Of a stretch of DNA of 64,000 bases, positions 6,702-15,258 are shown in pieces. Numbering within the stretch: position 1 is the first letter of the stretch; every line of letters begins with the position of its first letter. The stretch is from Bacillus sp. S3. GTDB lineage: Bacteria > Bacillota > Bacilli > Bacillales > Cytobacillaceae. The stretch is from contig NZ_CP039727.1 of the NCBI RefSeq assembly GCF_005154805.1, positions 2,663,501-2,727,500 on the forward strand. The letters are read 5' to 3'. A program made the translations under genes and the position numbers. Below the pieces are notes generated by a model, which was not told the origin of the DNA, did not search any database, and saw only the letters and a list, made by a program, of their open reading frames with translations.

Positions 6702-7394
6702 ATGAGTATGGTGATGGAAGAACTGTTATTACAAGCAAAAGAAAATGGGGTCGTGGACTTTTTAGTCAATAACCCTGTGGAATTCAAGTTAGGCAAGAAA
6801 GGAAAAAAGGGAAAAAAGCACAGTAAAGGGTCAAAAGGAGGAAGTAGGGGCAGTCACGGTTCAAGAGGATCATCCGGTTCCCACGGTAGTCATGGTTCAT
6901 CCGGTTCCCACGGTAGTCATGGTTCATCTGGTTCCCACGGCAGCCATGGTTCATCTGGTTCCCACGGCAGTCATGGTTCATCTGGTTCCCACGGCAGTCA
7001 CGGTTCATCTGGTTCCCACGGCAGTCACGGTTCATCCGGTTCCCACGGCAGTCGTGGTTCATCTGGTTCCCATGGCAGTCATGGTTCATCTGGTTCCCAC
7101 GGCAGTCATGGCTCGAAAGGCTCAAAAGGCAGTAAAGGTTCGAAGGGCAGCAAGGGCTCTAGGGGCAGTAAAGGAAAAAAGGGACCAAAACATGGACCGC
7201 TAGCTAAAAAGCGTAAGCCTGGTCCAAAAGGCTCGAAAGGCTCAAAGGGCAGCAAAGGCAGTAGGGGATCCAAAGGCTCACACGGCTCGAAGGGCAGCAA
7301 AGGCAGTAAGGGATCCAAAGGCTCGCACGGCTCAAAGGGCAGCAAAGGCAGTAAGGGATCCAAAGGCTCACATGGTTCAAAAGGAAACGAATAG
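6702..7394 (+). CDS. cotG: CotG-like repetitive spore coat protein (CotH substrate)
   Basis: A 230-residue protein. A short ordered head (about residues 1-30, MEELLLQAKENGVVDFLVNN) precedes a Gly/Ser/His/Lys repeat domain: nine 9-residue GSSGSHGSH units, then Lys/Ser/Gly blocks including three 15-residue GSKGSKGSKGSKGSH units. B. subtilis CotG has a similar short head followed by Ser/Lys/His-rich repeats and is divergent from cotH, as here. Repeated serines next to basic residues fit phosphorylation by CotH. Sequence identity to CotG is low, so the name rests on architecture and position. GGAAGGGG precedes ATG 6702; ATG 6708 is a possible alternative. Confidence 0.75.
   Translation: MSMVMEELLLQAKENGVVDFLVNNPVEFKLGKKGKKGKKHSKGSKGGSRGSHGSRGSSGSHGSHGSSGSHGSHGSSGSHGSHGSSGSHGSHGSSGSHGSHGSSGSHGSHGSSGSHGSRGSSGSHGSHGSSGSHGSHGSKGSKGSKGSKGSKGSRGSKGKKGPKHGPLAKKRKPGPKGSKGSKGSKGSRGSKGSHGSKGSKGSKGSKGSHGSKGSKGSKGSKGSHGSKGNE
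6871..7113 (+). repeat. Nine 27-bp tandem repeats in the CotG-like gene
   Basis: Nine consecutive 27-base units starting CATCYGGTTCCCA, encoding GSSGSHGSH (one copy ends SR). Differences are mostly silent, such as CAC/CAT, indicating recent duplication with protein-level selection. Confidence 0.95.
7239..7373 (+). repeat. Three 45-bp tandem repeats in the CotG-like gene
   Basis: Units at 7239-7283, 7284-7328 and 7329-7373 encode GSKGSKGSKGSKGSH with minor changes. A second, independent repeat expansion in the same gene. Confidence 0.9.
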
Positions 7395-7442
7395 TCTTTA
7401 CTGTTAATCTGTCTTTTATCAATTATTTAAACCATTAACATG

Positions 7443-7472
7443 CCGATACCTAAACAGTATCGGTTTTCTTTT
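7443..7472 (+). terminator. Intrinsic terminator of the CotG-like gene
   Basis: CCGATAC, seven-base loop, GTATCGG, then TTTTCTTTT. The rest of the gap to 7683 shows no convincing gene. Confidence 0.85.
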
Positions 7473-7683
7473 GTTGATGGAAATGATAATTAAGCTCAGG
7501 AAATCCTATTGTTGCTAGTTCATATACCTAGTAAAAATGGTGAATGACACCTGCCTATTTTGTTTCCTTACGAGATATTCGTTTAGAACAAGCCTTCCTC
7601 TGTTACGTAAAATAGACCAAAGGACAAGAGGTAGCAAACGAAAAAAAGAAGGGAAACTAATTGAAGGGAGAAAATTCATTTTT

Positions 7684-9042
7684 ATGTATCATCAATCAAC
7701 GATGATCATCACCATATTTGCATTTATTTTCACAATGGCTTTGATATTTATCCGTCCAAAAAATATGAATGAATCAATACCAGCCACGATTGGAGCCATT
7801 CTCGTATTTTTAAGCGGGAGTGTTTCGACGGGCGATCTGCTTGATATAAGTTCAAAAGTTACAGGAGCCGCCATCACCATTATTGCCACTATCGTTATGG
7901 CCATTGTGCTTGAAAGCTTCGGCTTTTTCAGTTGGACCGCTGCGCTTATGTTAAAATTGTCAAAAGGGTCAGGAATTCGCTTATTTTGGAATACGTTACT
8001 GCTCTGCTTTTTAATGACCTTATTTTTTAATAACGATGGTAGCATATTGATAACTACACCCATACTTATCCTCATTTTAAATAATCTTAAGTTAAAAAAC
8101 AGCCAAAAAATACCCTTTCTTTTAAGTGGTGCATTAATCGCAACTGCTTCTAGTGCTCCAATCGGGGTTAGCAACATAGTCAACCTTATCGCTTTGAAAA
8201 TAATCGGAATGGATCTTTATCTGCAAACAGAAATGATGTTTGTTCCTGGTGTGCTTGGATTACTTTTCTTATCCTATTTGTTGTTTCTAGTGTTTAAGAA
8301 GGATATTCCAACGGAAATTGGCCACCATTCCTACTCAATCCCTTTACAAAAAAATCGGCCTTTCCATCCCTTGCAGAAGAACGCCGAAAATTTATTTCAC
8401 CAACAGAAGAAACTCATGATAAACATGTTAATTTTTGTATTCCTCGTTAGAATTAGTCTATTTGCTGCCTCTTTTATTGGCATTTCCGTATCACTTGTAG
8501 CGGTATGCGGTTCAATCATCTTATTAATTTGGAGGTGGATCTATTTAAAGGTAAATCCTAAAGACGTAGCAGGAAAAATTCCATGGCATATATTAATCTT
8601 TGCATTTAGTATGTATGTCATCATCTTCGGCTTGCACAATATCGGCTTAACGTCTATCTTAATAGATAATCTGACATCACTCGTCCATGACAGCCTGTTA
8701 CATGCAAGCTTAACAATGGGTGTCATAACAGCTTTGTTGTCAAATATCTTTAACAATCACCCAGCCTTAATGATTTCCACTCTCGCCTTGACAGATATGG
8801 GACTAGACCCGCTTATTATGAAAACAGTGTATCTGGCCAATATCATCGGCAGTGATATCGGCTCACTGATCCTGCCAATAGGAACGTTGGCCACCCTGAT
8901 TTGGATGCATATTTTAAAAAGAAATAAAATACAAATCACCTGGGTTGAATATATGAAGATTACCCTCCTTGTCATTCCACCAACGCTCATATTTACACTA
9001 ATTTGCTTATATGGATGGCTGCTGCTTGTATTTGTACCGTAA
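7684..9042 (+). CDS. ArsB/NhaD-superfamily membrane permease (arsenite efflux type)
   Basis: A 452-residue integral membrane protein with about 11-12 hydrophobic segments. The ion-transporter family features are FFNNDGSILITTPILI, ATASSAPIGVSNIVN and, in the second half, FNNHPALMISTLAL and NIIGSDIGSLILPIGTLATLIWMHIL. This pattern is typical of ArsB-like arsenite or organic-anion permeases. ATG 7684 gives a protein of usual ArsB length and begins just before the first membrane segment; AAGGGAG lies somewhat far upstream (13 bases). No arsR or arsC neighbour is present, so the substrate is not certain. Confidence 0.75.
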   Translation: MYHQSTMIITIFAFIFTMALIFIRPKNMNESIPATIGAILVFLSGSVSTGDLLDISSKVTGAAITIIATIVMAIVLESFGFFSWTAALMLKLSKGSGIRLFWNTLLLCFLMTLFFNNDGSILITTPILILILNNLKLKNSQKIPFLLSGALIATASSAPIGVSNIVNLIALKIIGMDLYLQTEMMFVPGVLGLLFLSYLLFLVFKKDIPTEIGHHSYSIPLQKNRPFHPLQKNAENLFHQQKKLMINMLIFVFLVRISLFAASFIGISVSLVAVCGSIILLIWRWIYLKVNPKDVAGKIPWHILIFAFSMYVIIFGLHNIGLTSILIDNLTSLVHDSLLHASLTMGVITALLSNIFNNHPALMISTLALTDMGLDPLIMKTVYLANIIGSDIGSLILPIGTLATLIWMHILKRNKIQITWVEYMKITLLVIPPTLIFTLICLYGWLLLVFVP

Positions 9043-9165
9043 TACAGCCAAAAAAGATCCCCACAGACAACCACTGTCCATTGAAAACCTGACAGCGCAA
9101 TATGGAATTTTGCATCGGTATTAGGTACAATCTAAGACATGGATGTTTTATCTAAAATTATTTAG

Positions 9166-9924
<759 letters not shown>

Positions 9925-9959
9925 GAGGGAAATTTTTATAATAATATTTACGCTGTCTT

Positions 9960-10006
9960 AGGATCCTGGACATTTTCTTTAAAGAAAATGTCCAGGATCC
10001 TTTTTT
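9960..10006 (+). terminator. Intrinsic terminator after map
   Basis: A very long perfect stem (AGGATCCTGGACATTTTCTT and its complement, minimal loop) followed by TTTTTT. Confidence 0.9.
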
Positions 10007-10043
10007 AATGTGTATATACCAAATACCTCCTGATAAACTATTA

Positions 10044-10072
10044 TTGACACATTACCATTTATGAATTACAAT
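10044..10072 (+). promoter_or_regulatory. Sigma-A promoter of mhqO-mhqD
   Basis: TTGACA (10044-10049), 17-base spacer, TACAAT (10067-10072): near-consensus. Confidence 0.85.
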
Positions 10073-10106
10073 TATCTCATATTCAAGATAAATTAATTTG
10101 AGATAA
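10071..10106 (+). promoter_or_regulatory. MhqR-type operator
   Basis: TATCTCATATTCAAGATA (10073-10090) closely resembles the B. subtilis MhqR box (TATCTC, four to six bases, GAGATA). A wider perfect pair ATTATCTCA/TGAGATAAT spans 10071-10107. It overlaps the -10 end and transcription start, the expected place for a repressor released by quinones. mhqR itself is not in the window. Confidence 0.7.
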
Positions 10107-10139
10107 TTACTAATAAAATCATAGCAAGGAGTGATGTAC

Positions 10140-11108
10140 GTGGAACTATTAGGACTACATCATGTGTCTATCCTAACAGGTAAAGCAGAAAGAAATTATG
10201 ACTTTTTTACCAAGATTCTAGGAATGCGATTGGTTAAGAAAACCGTAAATCAAGATAACACAGACTCCTATCATCTTTTTTATGCGGATGCGGAAGGAAC
10301 TCCTGGAACGGATATTACTTTCTTTGATATTCCCGGCCTTGGGCACACATATAGAGGAACATCAGATATTTCTACAGTATCGCTTAGGGTGAAAAGTACA
10401 GATTCATTGTTATTCTGGAAAGACCGTTTTGATCATTATCGAATTCAACATGATGAGATTGAAAAAAGAGCGAACCGCGACACACTAGCCTTTAGAGATT
10501 TCGAAGGCACACAATTAATCCTTGTCGCAGATAACGGCGAAAAGGGTGTACGAGCAGGGGTTCCATGGGAGCGTGACGATATTCCATTAGAACATACAAT
10601 TATCGGATTAGGACCTGTTACACTGACTGTTGGCATTGCCGAACCAACCATTGGGGTGTTGACTGAGGTTATGGGATTTCGCTCCGTCGGTTCTTATCCA
10701 TCGCTTGATGGAAAGCATCCGGATATATTGGTATATGCAACCGGCGAAGGCGGCAGCGGTGCAGAAGTCCATATTGAAACCAGACCAGAACTGCCTAGAG
10801 CTAGATTAGGCCGCGGCGGGGTACACCATGTCGCTTTTCGGGTTCCGAACGAGGAAGAATATGATCAATGGGCAAAGAGACTAAAGGAGTACCGTTTGCC
10901 GAATTCCGGAAAAGTTGAGCGATATTATTTCAAAGCATTGTATTTTCGAGAACCAAATGGCATATTATTTGAACTTTCAACAGATACTCCAGGATTCGCT
11001 ACAGATGAACCAATGGAAACAATGGGTCAAAGCCTGGCATTACCACCATTTTTGGAACCAAAACGCGTCGATATTGAAGCGAAATTAAGACCATTGGAAC
11101 TTCGTTAA
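10140..11108 (+). CDS. mhqO: Ring-cleaving dioxygenase MhqO (glyoxalase/VOC fold)
   Basis: A 322-residue enzyme with two vicinal-oxygen-chelate halves. The N-terminus LGLHHVSILTG supplies one metal histidine; LEHTIIGLGPVTLTV and RGGVHHVAFRVP start the second half, and the FREPNGILFELST segment carries a late metal glutamate. The family detoxifies hydroquinones and catechols. Start GTG 10140 is preferred because AAGGAG lies eight bases upstream and family members begin with a short M-x-L-x-G-L-H-H; ATG 10134 is possible. It forms an operon with mhqD, 47 bases downstream, under an MhqR-type operator. Confidence 0.88.
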   Translation: MELLGLHHVSILTGKAERNYDFFTKILGMRLVKKTVNQDNTDSYHLFYADAEGTPGTDITFFDIPGLGHTYRGTSDISTVSLRVKSTDSLLFWKDRFDHYRIQHDEIEKRANRDTLAFRDFEGTQLILVADNGEKGVRAGVPWERDDIPLEHTIIGLGPVTLTVGIAEPTIGVLTEVMGFRSVGSYPSLDGKHPDILVYATGEGGSGAEVHIETRPELPRARLGRGGVHHVAFRVPNEEEYDQWAKRLKEYRLPNSGKVERYYFKALYFREPNGILFELSTDTPGFATDEPMETMGQSLALPPFLEPKRVDIEAKLRPLELR

Positions 11109-11155
11109 TGTAGGCCGACTCCTAAATTAGAATCATGAAATGGAGGAAATAGAAG

Positions 11156-11767
11156 ATGAAACATATATATAATCCAGGGAAAGACGCTGCAAAACCCACA
11201 TTACTTTTACTGCATGGTACTGGTGGAAATGAACTGGATCTTTTACCACTTGCGGGAATGATTGATGATGAGGCAGCTGTATTAAGTGTCCGAGGAAATG
11301 TATTAGAAAATGGAATGCCTCGTTTTTTCCGCAGATTAGCAGAAGGAATTTTTGATGAAGAGGATCTTATTTTCCGGACAAAAGAGTTAAACGAGTTTCT
11401 TGACGAAGCAGCTAAAAAGTATCATTTTGATAGAAATAATATTATGGCTATTGGTTATTCCAATGGAGCCAATATTGCTGCAAGTTTATTGTTTCACTAT
11501 CAAGATGCATTAAAAGGGGCAATTCTTCATCATCCGATGGTTCCGAGAAAAGGTATTGAACTTCCTGACTTAACAGGAAAATCAGTATTTATTGCCGCTG
11601 GAAAAAACGATCCTATCTGTTCCCCGCTCGAATCAGCTGAACTACAATCATTATTAGAGAAAGCAAACGCAAAAGTGGAGCTCCATTGGGAAAATAGGGG
11701 TCATCAGTTAACCGTCGATGAGGTAGAAGCGGCGGCTGCATGGTATAAAAAGATTGTAAACAAGTAA
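11156..11767 (+). CDS. mhqD: Putative hydrolase MhqD (carboxylesterase/phospholipase family)
   Basis: A 203-residue alpha/beta hydrolase. Oxyanion loop LLLHGTGGNE, nucleophile S102 in GYSNGA, D152 in GKNDP and H183 in RGHQL form the expected triad. In B. subtilis mhqD is induced with mhqO by quinones and other electrophiles; the true substrate is not settled. GGAGG lies ten bases before ATG 11156. Second gene of the operon, closed by a terminator. Confidence 0.88.
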   Translation: MKHIYNPGKDAAKPTLLLLHGTGGNELDLLPLAGMIDDEAAVLSVRGNVLENGMPRFFRRLAEGIFDEEDLIFRTKELNEFLDEAAKKYHFDRNNIMAIGYSNGANIAASLLFHYQDALKGAILHHPMVPRKGIELPDLTGKSVFIAAGKNDPICSPLESAELQSLLEKANAKVELHWENRGHQLTVDEVEAAAAWYKKIVNK

Positions 11768-11775
11768 TAAAGTTC

Positions 11776-11804
11776 AAGACAGGGAATGAATCCCTGTCTT
11801 TTCT
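11776..11804 (+). terminator. Intrinsic terminator of mhqOD
   Basis: AAGACAGGGA, short loop, TCCCTGTCTT, then TTCTC. Confidence 0.85.
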
Positions 11805-11857
11805 CATTTAAGAATATCACTAATTGTGAAGAAATTGTGAAAGTCAGGAAAGATGGC

Positions 11858-11885
11858 TTTACAATCTTATTTTGCGGTTTATAAT
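11858..11885 (+). promoter_or_regulatory. Probable sigma-A promoter of the CoA-disulfide reductase gene
   Basis: TTTACA (11858-11863), 16 bases, TATAAT (11880-11885). The -10 abuts the first CstR-type operator. Confidence 0.6.
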
Positions 11886-11916
11886 ACCCATATAGGTATT
11901 AAACCCATGGGGGTAT
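11884..11916 (+). promoter_or_regulatory. Tandem CstR-type operators
   Basis: ATACCCATATAGGTAT (11884-11899) and AAACCCATGGGGGTAT (11901-11916), two copies of the pattern ATACCN-N4-NGGTAT used by CsoR/CstR repressors, placed directly after the -10 box. Confidence 0.7.
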
Positions 11917-11972
11917 ATCTTGGAGGGTATGAATGGAAGGGTTCTTGTAAAATAAATTTGGAGGGATATAAA

Positions 11973-13625
11973 ATGACCAAGAAAATCATCATCATCGGTG
12001 GAGTTGCAGGTGGTGCAACTACAGCAGCAAGATTAAGAAGAATGAATGAAGAGGTAGAAATTATCCTTGTAGAACGCGGTGAACATATTTCATTTGCCAA
12101 TTGCGGTTTACCTTACTATATTGGTGAGACAATTAAAGATAGAAGTAAATTATTAGTGCAGACGGTAAGAGGAATGTCTGAACGGTTCAAATTGGATATC
12201 CGCAATTTCAGTGAAGCATTGAGCATCGATCCAGAAAACAAGAAGGTGACGATCAAAAATTTACAAACTGGGGAAGTGTACGAAGAATCATATGACAAAT
12301 TATTATTATCACCAGGTGCACGACCTATTGTCCCTCCAATCCCGGGATTAAATGAAAACGGGACTCTATTTACTTTACGAAATATTCCTGATACAGACCG
12401 GATCAAAAACTATGTTGATTCTAACAATCCTAAAAAGGGAGTCATTATCGGCGGCGGTTTTATTGGGATTGAAATGGCCGAAAACTTAGTGGATAGGGGA
12501 ATAGAAGTAACTATTATCGAGATGGCCAATCAAATAATGGCTCCGATTGATTTTGAAATGGCTAGTATTTTACACAGTCATTTAAAAGAAAAAGGTGTAC
12601 AGCTAATTTTAGAAAATGGTGTTCAATCATTTAGTGACGAAGGAAAGCGGATCGTCCTATCTGATGGGACGGAAATGGAAACAGATATGACAGTTCTGTC
12701 TATCGGTGTTAGACCGGAAAATGAATTGGCTAAGACAGCAGGTTTGGAATTAGGAGAGCGCGGCGGAATCATTGTAAATGAGTACCTTCAAACATCGAAT
12801 CAATATATTTATGCTGTTGGAGATGCAGTAGAAGTAGTTGATTATATAAGCGGTGCAAAAACGATAATCCCGCTTGCCGGACCTGCTAACCGTCAAGGTC
12901 GGATAGCTGCGAATAACATGATGGGGAAGAAAGAGAAGTATCAAGGAACAATGGGTACCTCAATTGCGAAGGTGTTTGACTTAACTGTCGCTGCCACTGG
13001 AAATAATGAAAAACTATTAAAGCGCTTAGGTATGTCCTATGAAGTCGTTCATATTCACCCGAGCTCACATGCAGGGTATTACCCAGATGCAGCACCAATT
13101 GCCTTAAAAGTAATATTTGAGAAACAAACTGGAAAAATCTTTGGAGCCCAAGCCGTAGGCGCGGACGGTGTCGATAAGCGGATCGATGTGATTGCTACAG
13201 CCATAAAAGGCGGTTTAACAGTAGAAGATCTGACTAACCTTGAATTATCCTACGCCCCACCGTATTCGTCTGCTAAGGATCCTGTAAATATGGCAGGCTA
13301 TGTGGCATCCAATATCACAGAAGGTGAATTGGAGCATATTCAATGGCATGAAGTGGACCAAATTGTTGCAGAGGGTGGACTCTTAATCGATGTTCGAGAG
13401 CCAATGGAACGTGAATTTGGATATATTGAAGGCTCCATAAATATCTCCCTAAACGAACTAAGAAATAAATTAGCGGATATTCCAAAAGATCAGACCATTT
13501 ATGTCAGTTGTCAAGTAGGATTAAGAGGATATTTAGCCAGTCGGATTCTAAAGAATAACGGTTATCGTGTTAAAAATGTAGATGGCGGTTGGAAAACGTA
13601 TTCTTCTGTAAGAAACGGTGATTAA
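11973..13625 (+). CDS. cdr: CoA-disulfide reductase with C-terminal rhodanese domain
   Basis: A 550-residue flavoprotein. FAD site KIIIIGGVAGGATTAARLRR at the N-terminus, redox Cys44 in FANCGLPYYIG (single catalytic Cys as in CoA-disulfide reductases), NAD(P)H site GVIIGGGFIGIEMAE near residue 155, second FAD motif YAVGDAVEV, and a C-terminal rhodanese domain with active Cys513 (CQVGLRG). Related fusions reduce CoA persulfide and polysulfides. Start ATG 11973 has TTGGAGGG upstream; the open frame to the left covers the promoter and operators and is not coding. It heads the persulfide region and has its own terminator. Confidence 0.92.
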   Translation: MTKKIIIIGGVAGGATTAARLRRMNEEVEIILVERGEHISFANCGLPYYIGETIKDRSKLLVQTVRGMSERFKLDIRNFSEALSIDPENKKVTIKNLQTGEVYEESYDKLLLSPGARPIVPPIPGLNENGTLFTLRNIPDTDRIKNYVDSNNPKKGVIIGGGFIGIEMAENLVDRGIEVTIIEMANQIMAPIDFEMASILHSHLKEKGVQLILENGVQSFSDEGKRIVLSDGTEMETDMTVLSIGVRPENELAKTAGLELGERGGIIVNEYLQTSNQYIYAVGDAVEVVDYISGAKTIIPLAGPANRQGRIAANNMMGKKEKYQGTMGTSIAKVFDLTVAATGNNEKLLKRLGMSYEVVHIHPSSHAGYYPDAAPIALKVIFEKQTGKIFGAQAVGADGVDKRIDVIATAIKGGLTVEDLTNLELSYAPPYSSAKDPVNMAGYVASNITEGELEHIQWHEVDQIVAEGGLLIDVREPMEREFGYIEGSINISLNELRNKLADIPKDQTIYVSCQVGLRGYLASRILKNNGYRVKNVDGGWKTYSSVRNGD

Positions 13626-13660
13626 ATTTTGGATTAAAAAGATATAATACAGGCATATTG

Positions 13661-13685
13661 GCATCGTCAATTGATGCTCTTTTTG
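13661..13685 (+). terminator. Intrinsic terminator after the CoA-disulfide reductase gene
   Basis: GCATC, seven-base loop, GATGC, then TCTTTTT. Short but well placed. Confidence 0.6.
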
Positions 13686-13702
13686 CTTGAAAAAATATAC
13701 GG

Positions 13703-13731
13703 TTGACAAAATACCCTAATGGGTATATTAT
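13703..13731 (+). promoter_or_regulatory. cstR promoter with embedded CstR operator
   Basis: TTGACA (13703-13708), 17 bases, TATTAT (13726-13731). A perfect palindrome ATACCCTAATGGGTAT (13711-13726) fills the spacer, so the repressor would block its own promoter. Confidence 0.8.
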
Positions 13732-13772
13732 ATAACTTGTCAATATCGTTCTGTATCAAGGAGGTTACGTGC

Positions 13773-14036
13773 ATGGATTATAATGATCAAATGAAAAATA
13801 GAGTGAAACGGATTGAAGGACAATTAAGAGGAATTCTTAGAATGATGGAAGAAAATAAGGATTGCAAAGAAGTGATCACCCAATTATCTGCAGCAAGGAC
13901 AGCCATCGATCGTACAATTGGGGTTGTCGTTAGTTCTAATTTAGTGGAGTGTGTTCAAAAAGCCACTGAAGAAGGCGAAAGAAGTATGGAAGAATTAGTA
14001 AAAGAAGCGGTTAATCTGCTGGTGAAAAGTCGTTAA
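13773..14036 (+). CDS. cstR: Persulfide-sensing repressor CstR (CsoR family)
   Basis: An 87-residue all-helical CsoR-family protein (VKRIEGQLRGILRMMEENKD, then the SAARTAIDR helix). It has Cys31 and Cys60, the pair that forms the polysulfide cross-link in Staphylococcus aureus CstR. The position four before Cys60, a histidine copper ligand in CsoR, is Asn56, which argues against copper sensing. All flanking genes handle sulfane sulfur. Start ATG 13773 has AAGGAGG nine bases before it. Autoregulated through the operator in its promoter. Confidence 0.9.
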   Translation: MDYNDQMKNRVKRIEGQLRGILRMMEENKDCKEVITQLSAARTAIDRTIGVVVSSNLVECVQKATEEGERSMEELVKEAVNLLVKSR

Positions 14037-14064
14037 AGAAGGGTTGACACCTTCTTTAATTTTT
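14035..14064 (+). terminator. Terminator of cstR overlapping the next promoter
   Basis: AAAGAAGG, seven-base loop, CCTTCTTT, then AATTTTT. The loop itself contains the TTGACA -35 of the next promoter. Confidence 0.65.
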
Positions 14065-14089
14065 AATACTATTATACCCATAGGGGTAA
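14044..14089 (+). promoter_or_regulatory. Promoter and CstR-type operator of the tusA-dsrE-rhodanese operon
   Basis: TTGACA (14044-14049), 17 bases, TACTAT (14067-14072), followed at once by the operator ATACCCATAGGGGTAA (14074-14089). Confidence 0.75.
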
Positions 14090-14119
14090 TGGTAAGTATT
14101 CTTTAGGAGGAATGAATCA

Positions 14120-14347
14120 GTGAATATAGCGAAAGTATTAGATGCAAAAGGTTTAGCATGTCCGATGCCAATTGTTAAGACAAAAAAGGCAATAAATGAA
14201 CTTGAATCTGGTCAAGTACTAGAAATTCACACCACTGATAAAGGGGCAAAAAATGATCTGTCTGCATGGGCTAAATCAAGTGGACATGAATTAGTAAAAC
14301 ACGAAGAAGAAAACAATATTTTAAAGTTTTGGATTAAAAAGGGATAA
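14120..14347 (+). CDS. TusA-family sulfur carrier protein
   Basis: A 75-residue SirA/TusA-fold protein with the persulfide-carrying Cys in GLACPMPIVKTKKA (C-P-x-P motif). TusA proteins pass sulfane sulfur as a protein persulfide between rhodanese, DsrE and acceptor proteins, all encoded next to it. GTG start at 14120 with AGGAGG upstream. It resembles B. subtilis YrkI. A second TusA domain is fused to a rhodanese at 15259. Confidence 0.9.
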   Translation: MNIAKVLDAKGLACPMPIVKTKKAINELESGQVLEIHTTDKGAKNDLSAWAKSSGHELVKHEEENNILKFWIKKG

Positions 14348-14364
14348 TTTTTTTAACTAGTAAT

Positions 14365-14380
14365 ATACCTATACAGGTAT
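14365..14380 (+). promoter_or_regulatory. Intra-operon CstR-type operator 1
   Basis: ATACCTATACAGGTAT, a perfect palindrome between the TusA and DsrE-like genes. It is preceded by a T-run and has no clear -35/-10. Confidence 0.6.
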
Positions 14381-14407
14381 ATGAAAAAACAACCAGGAGG
14401 TAACGAC

Positions 14408-14887
14408 ATGACAGATAAGAAACGGACAACAATTGTCTTATTTAGTGGAGATTACGATAAAGCGATGGCGGCCTATATTATTGCAAATGGAGCTGCTGCT
14501 TATGATCATGAAGTAACTATTTTTCACACATTTTGGGGATTAAATGCTCTTCGAAAAGATGCAAACGTTCCTGTGAAAAAAGGGTTTATGGAAAAAATGT
14601 TTGGAAAAATGATGCCTAGAGGCGCTGATAAAATGGGACTTTCCAAAATGAATTTTGCTGGATTTGGACCAAAAATGATTAAAGATATTATGAAAAAGCA
14701 TAATGCCATGCCTTTACCGCAGTTAATCGAAATGGCTCAAGAGCAGGATGTAAAGCTAGTCGCATGTACTATGACAATGGATTTGTTAGGACTGAAACAA
14801 GAAGAACTTTTAGATGAAATTGACTATGCTGGTGTTGCAGCCTACTTAGCAGACGCACAAGACGGGAATGTAAATCTATTTATCTAA
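14408..14887 (+). CDS. DsrE/DsrF-like sulfur-relay protein (YrkE type)
   Basis: A 159-residue DsrE-fold protein (TTIVLFSGDYDKAMAAYIIANGAAAYDHEVTIFHTFWGL), with a Met/Lys-rich middle segment and the conserved Cys in KLVACTMTMDLLGL near residue 118. YrkE-type proteins sit with TusA, rhodanese and MBL proteins in Bacillus and are thought to accept or donate persulfide sulfur. ATG 14408 is chosen for AGGAGG eight bases upstream; an ATG at 14381 lies next to the operator without a ribosome site. Confidence 0.85.
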   Translation: MTDKKRTTIVLFSGDYDKAMAAYIIANGAAAYDHEVTIFHTFWGLNALRKDANVPVKKGFMEKMFGKMMPRGADKMGLSKMNFAGFGPKMIKDIMKKHNAMPLPQLIEMAQEQDVKLVACTMTMDLLGLKQEELLDEIDYAGVAAYLADAQDGNVNLFI

Positions 14888-14910
14888 GAAAATAGGAGGA
14901 GGAACACACT

Positions 14911-15207
14911 GTGAGAGAAATTTCTACAAAAGACGTTGAGGCCTTACTAAATAAAGGAAAGAAAATAACTATCATTGATGTTCGTGAAGTAGATGAGGTA
15001 AAGACTGGCAAAATCCCAGGAGCAATCAGTATGCCTCTAGGCTTAGTTGAGTTTCGCATGCATGAATTGGATAAAACCAAAGAGTATATCATCGTTTGCC
15101 GTTCAGGCGGAAGAAGCGGCCGGGCTTCACAATTTCTTGAAAGCTATGGATATAACGTAATCAACATGGCTGGCGGAATGCTTGCTTGGGAAGGTAAAGT
15201 CGAATAA
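14911..15207 (+). CDS. Single-domain rhodanese sulfurtransferase
   Basis: A 98-residue rhodanese: IIDVREVDEVKTGKIPGAIS at the N-terminus, active Cys in VCRSGGRSGRA, and the MAGGMLAWEG C-terminal signature. It transfers sulfane sulfur to a thiol acceptor. GTG 14911 follows AGGAGGAGG. No operator lies between it and the DsrE-like gene, so they are co-transcribed. Confidence 0.9.
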   Translation: MREISTKDVEALLNKGKKITIIDVREVDEVKTGKIPGAISMPLGLVEFRMHELDKTKEYIIVCRSGGRSGRASQFLESYGYNVINMAGGMLAWEGKVE

Positions 15208-15224
15208 TTTTTTTAATACAAATA

Positions 15225-15240
15225 ATACCTGGATGGGTAA
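15225..15240 (+). promoter_or_regulatory. Intra-operon CstR-type operator 2
   Basis: ATACCTGGATGGGTAA, preceded by a T-run like operators 1 and 3, 19 bases before the next start. Confidence 0.55.
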
Positions 15241-15258
15241 GTTAACAGGAGGATTATG

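Noticed and set aside
7106..7422. Long minus-strand frames over the CotG-like gene (Leu/Pro-rich)
   Set aside because: They arise from the repeat composition of the real gene and have no ribosome site.
7540..7560. Sequence resembling the GGTG/CACC hairpin seen at 1478-1490
   Set aside because: Only partly similar and without the companion hairpins; chance likeness.
7537..7683. N-terminal extension of the ArsB-type permease
   Set aside because: The extra 49 residues are basic and Cys-rich, unlike the family, and no ribosome site precedes them; ATG 7684 gives usual length.
11853..11972. N-terminal extension of the CoA-disulfide reductase frame
   Set aside because: It runs through the promoter and two operators; ATG 11973 has a good ribosome site and starts the FAD motif.
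13773..14036. Copper-sensing CsoR
   Set aside because: The His copper ligand is Asn56 and all neighbours are sulfur genes.
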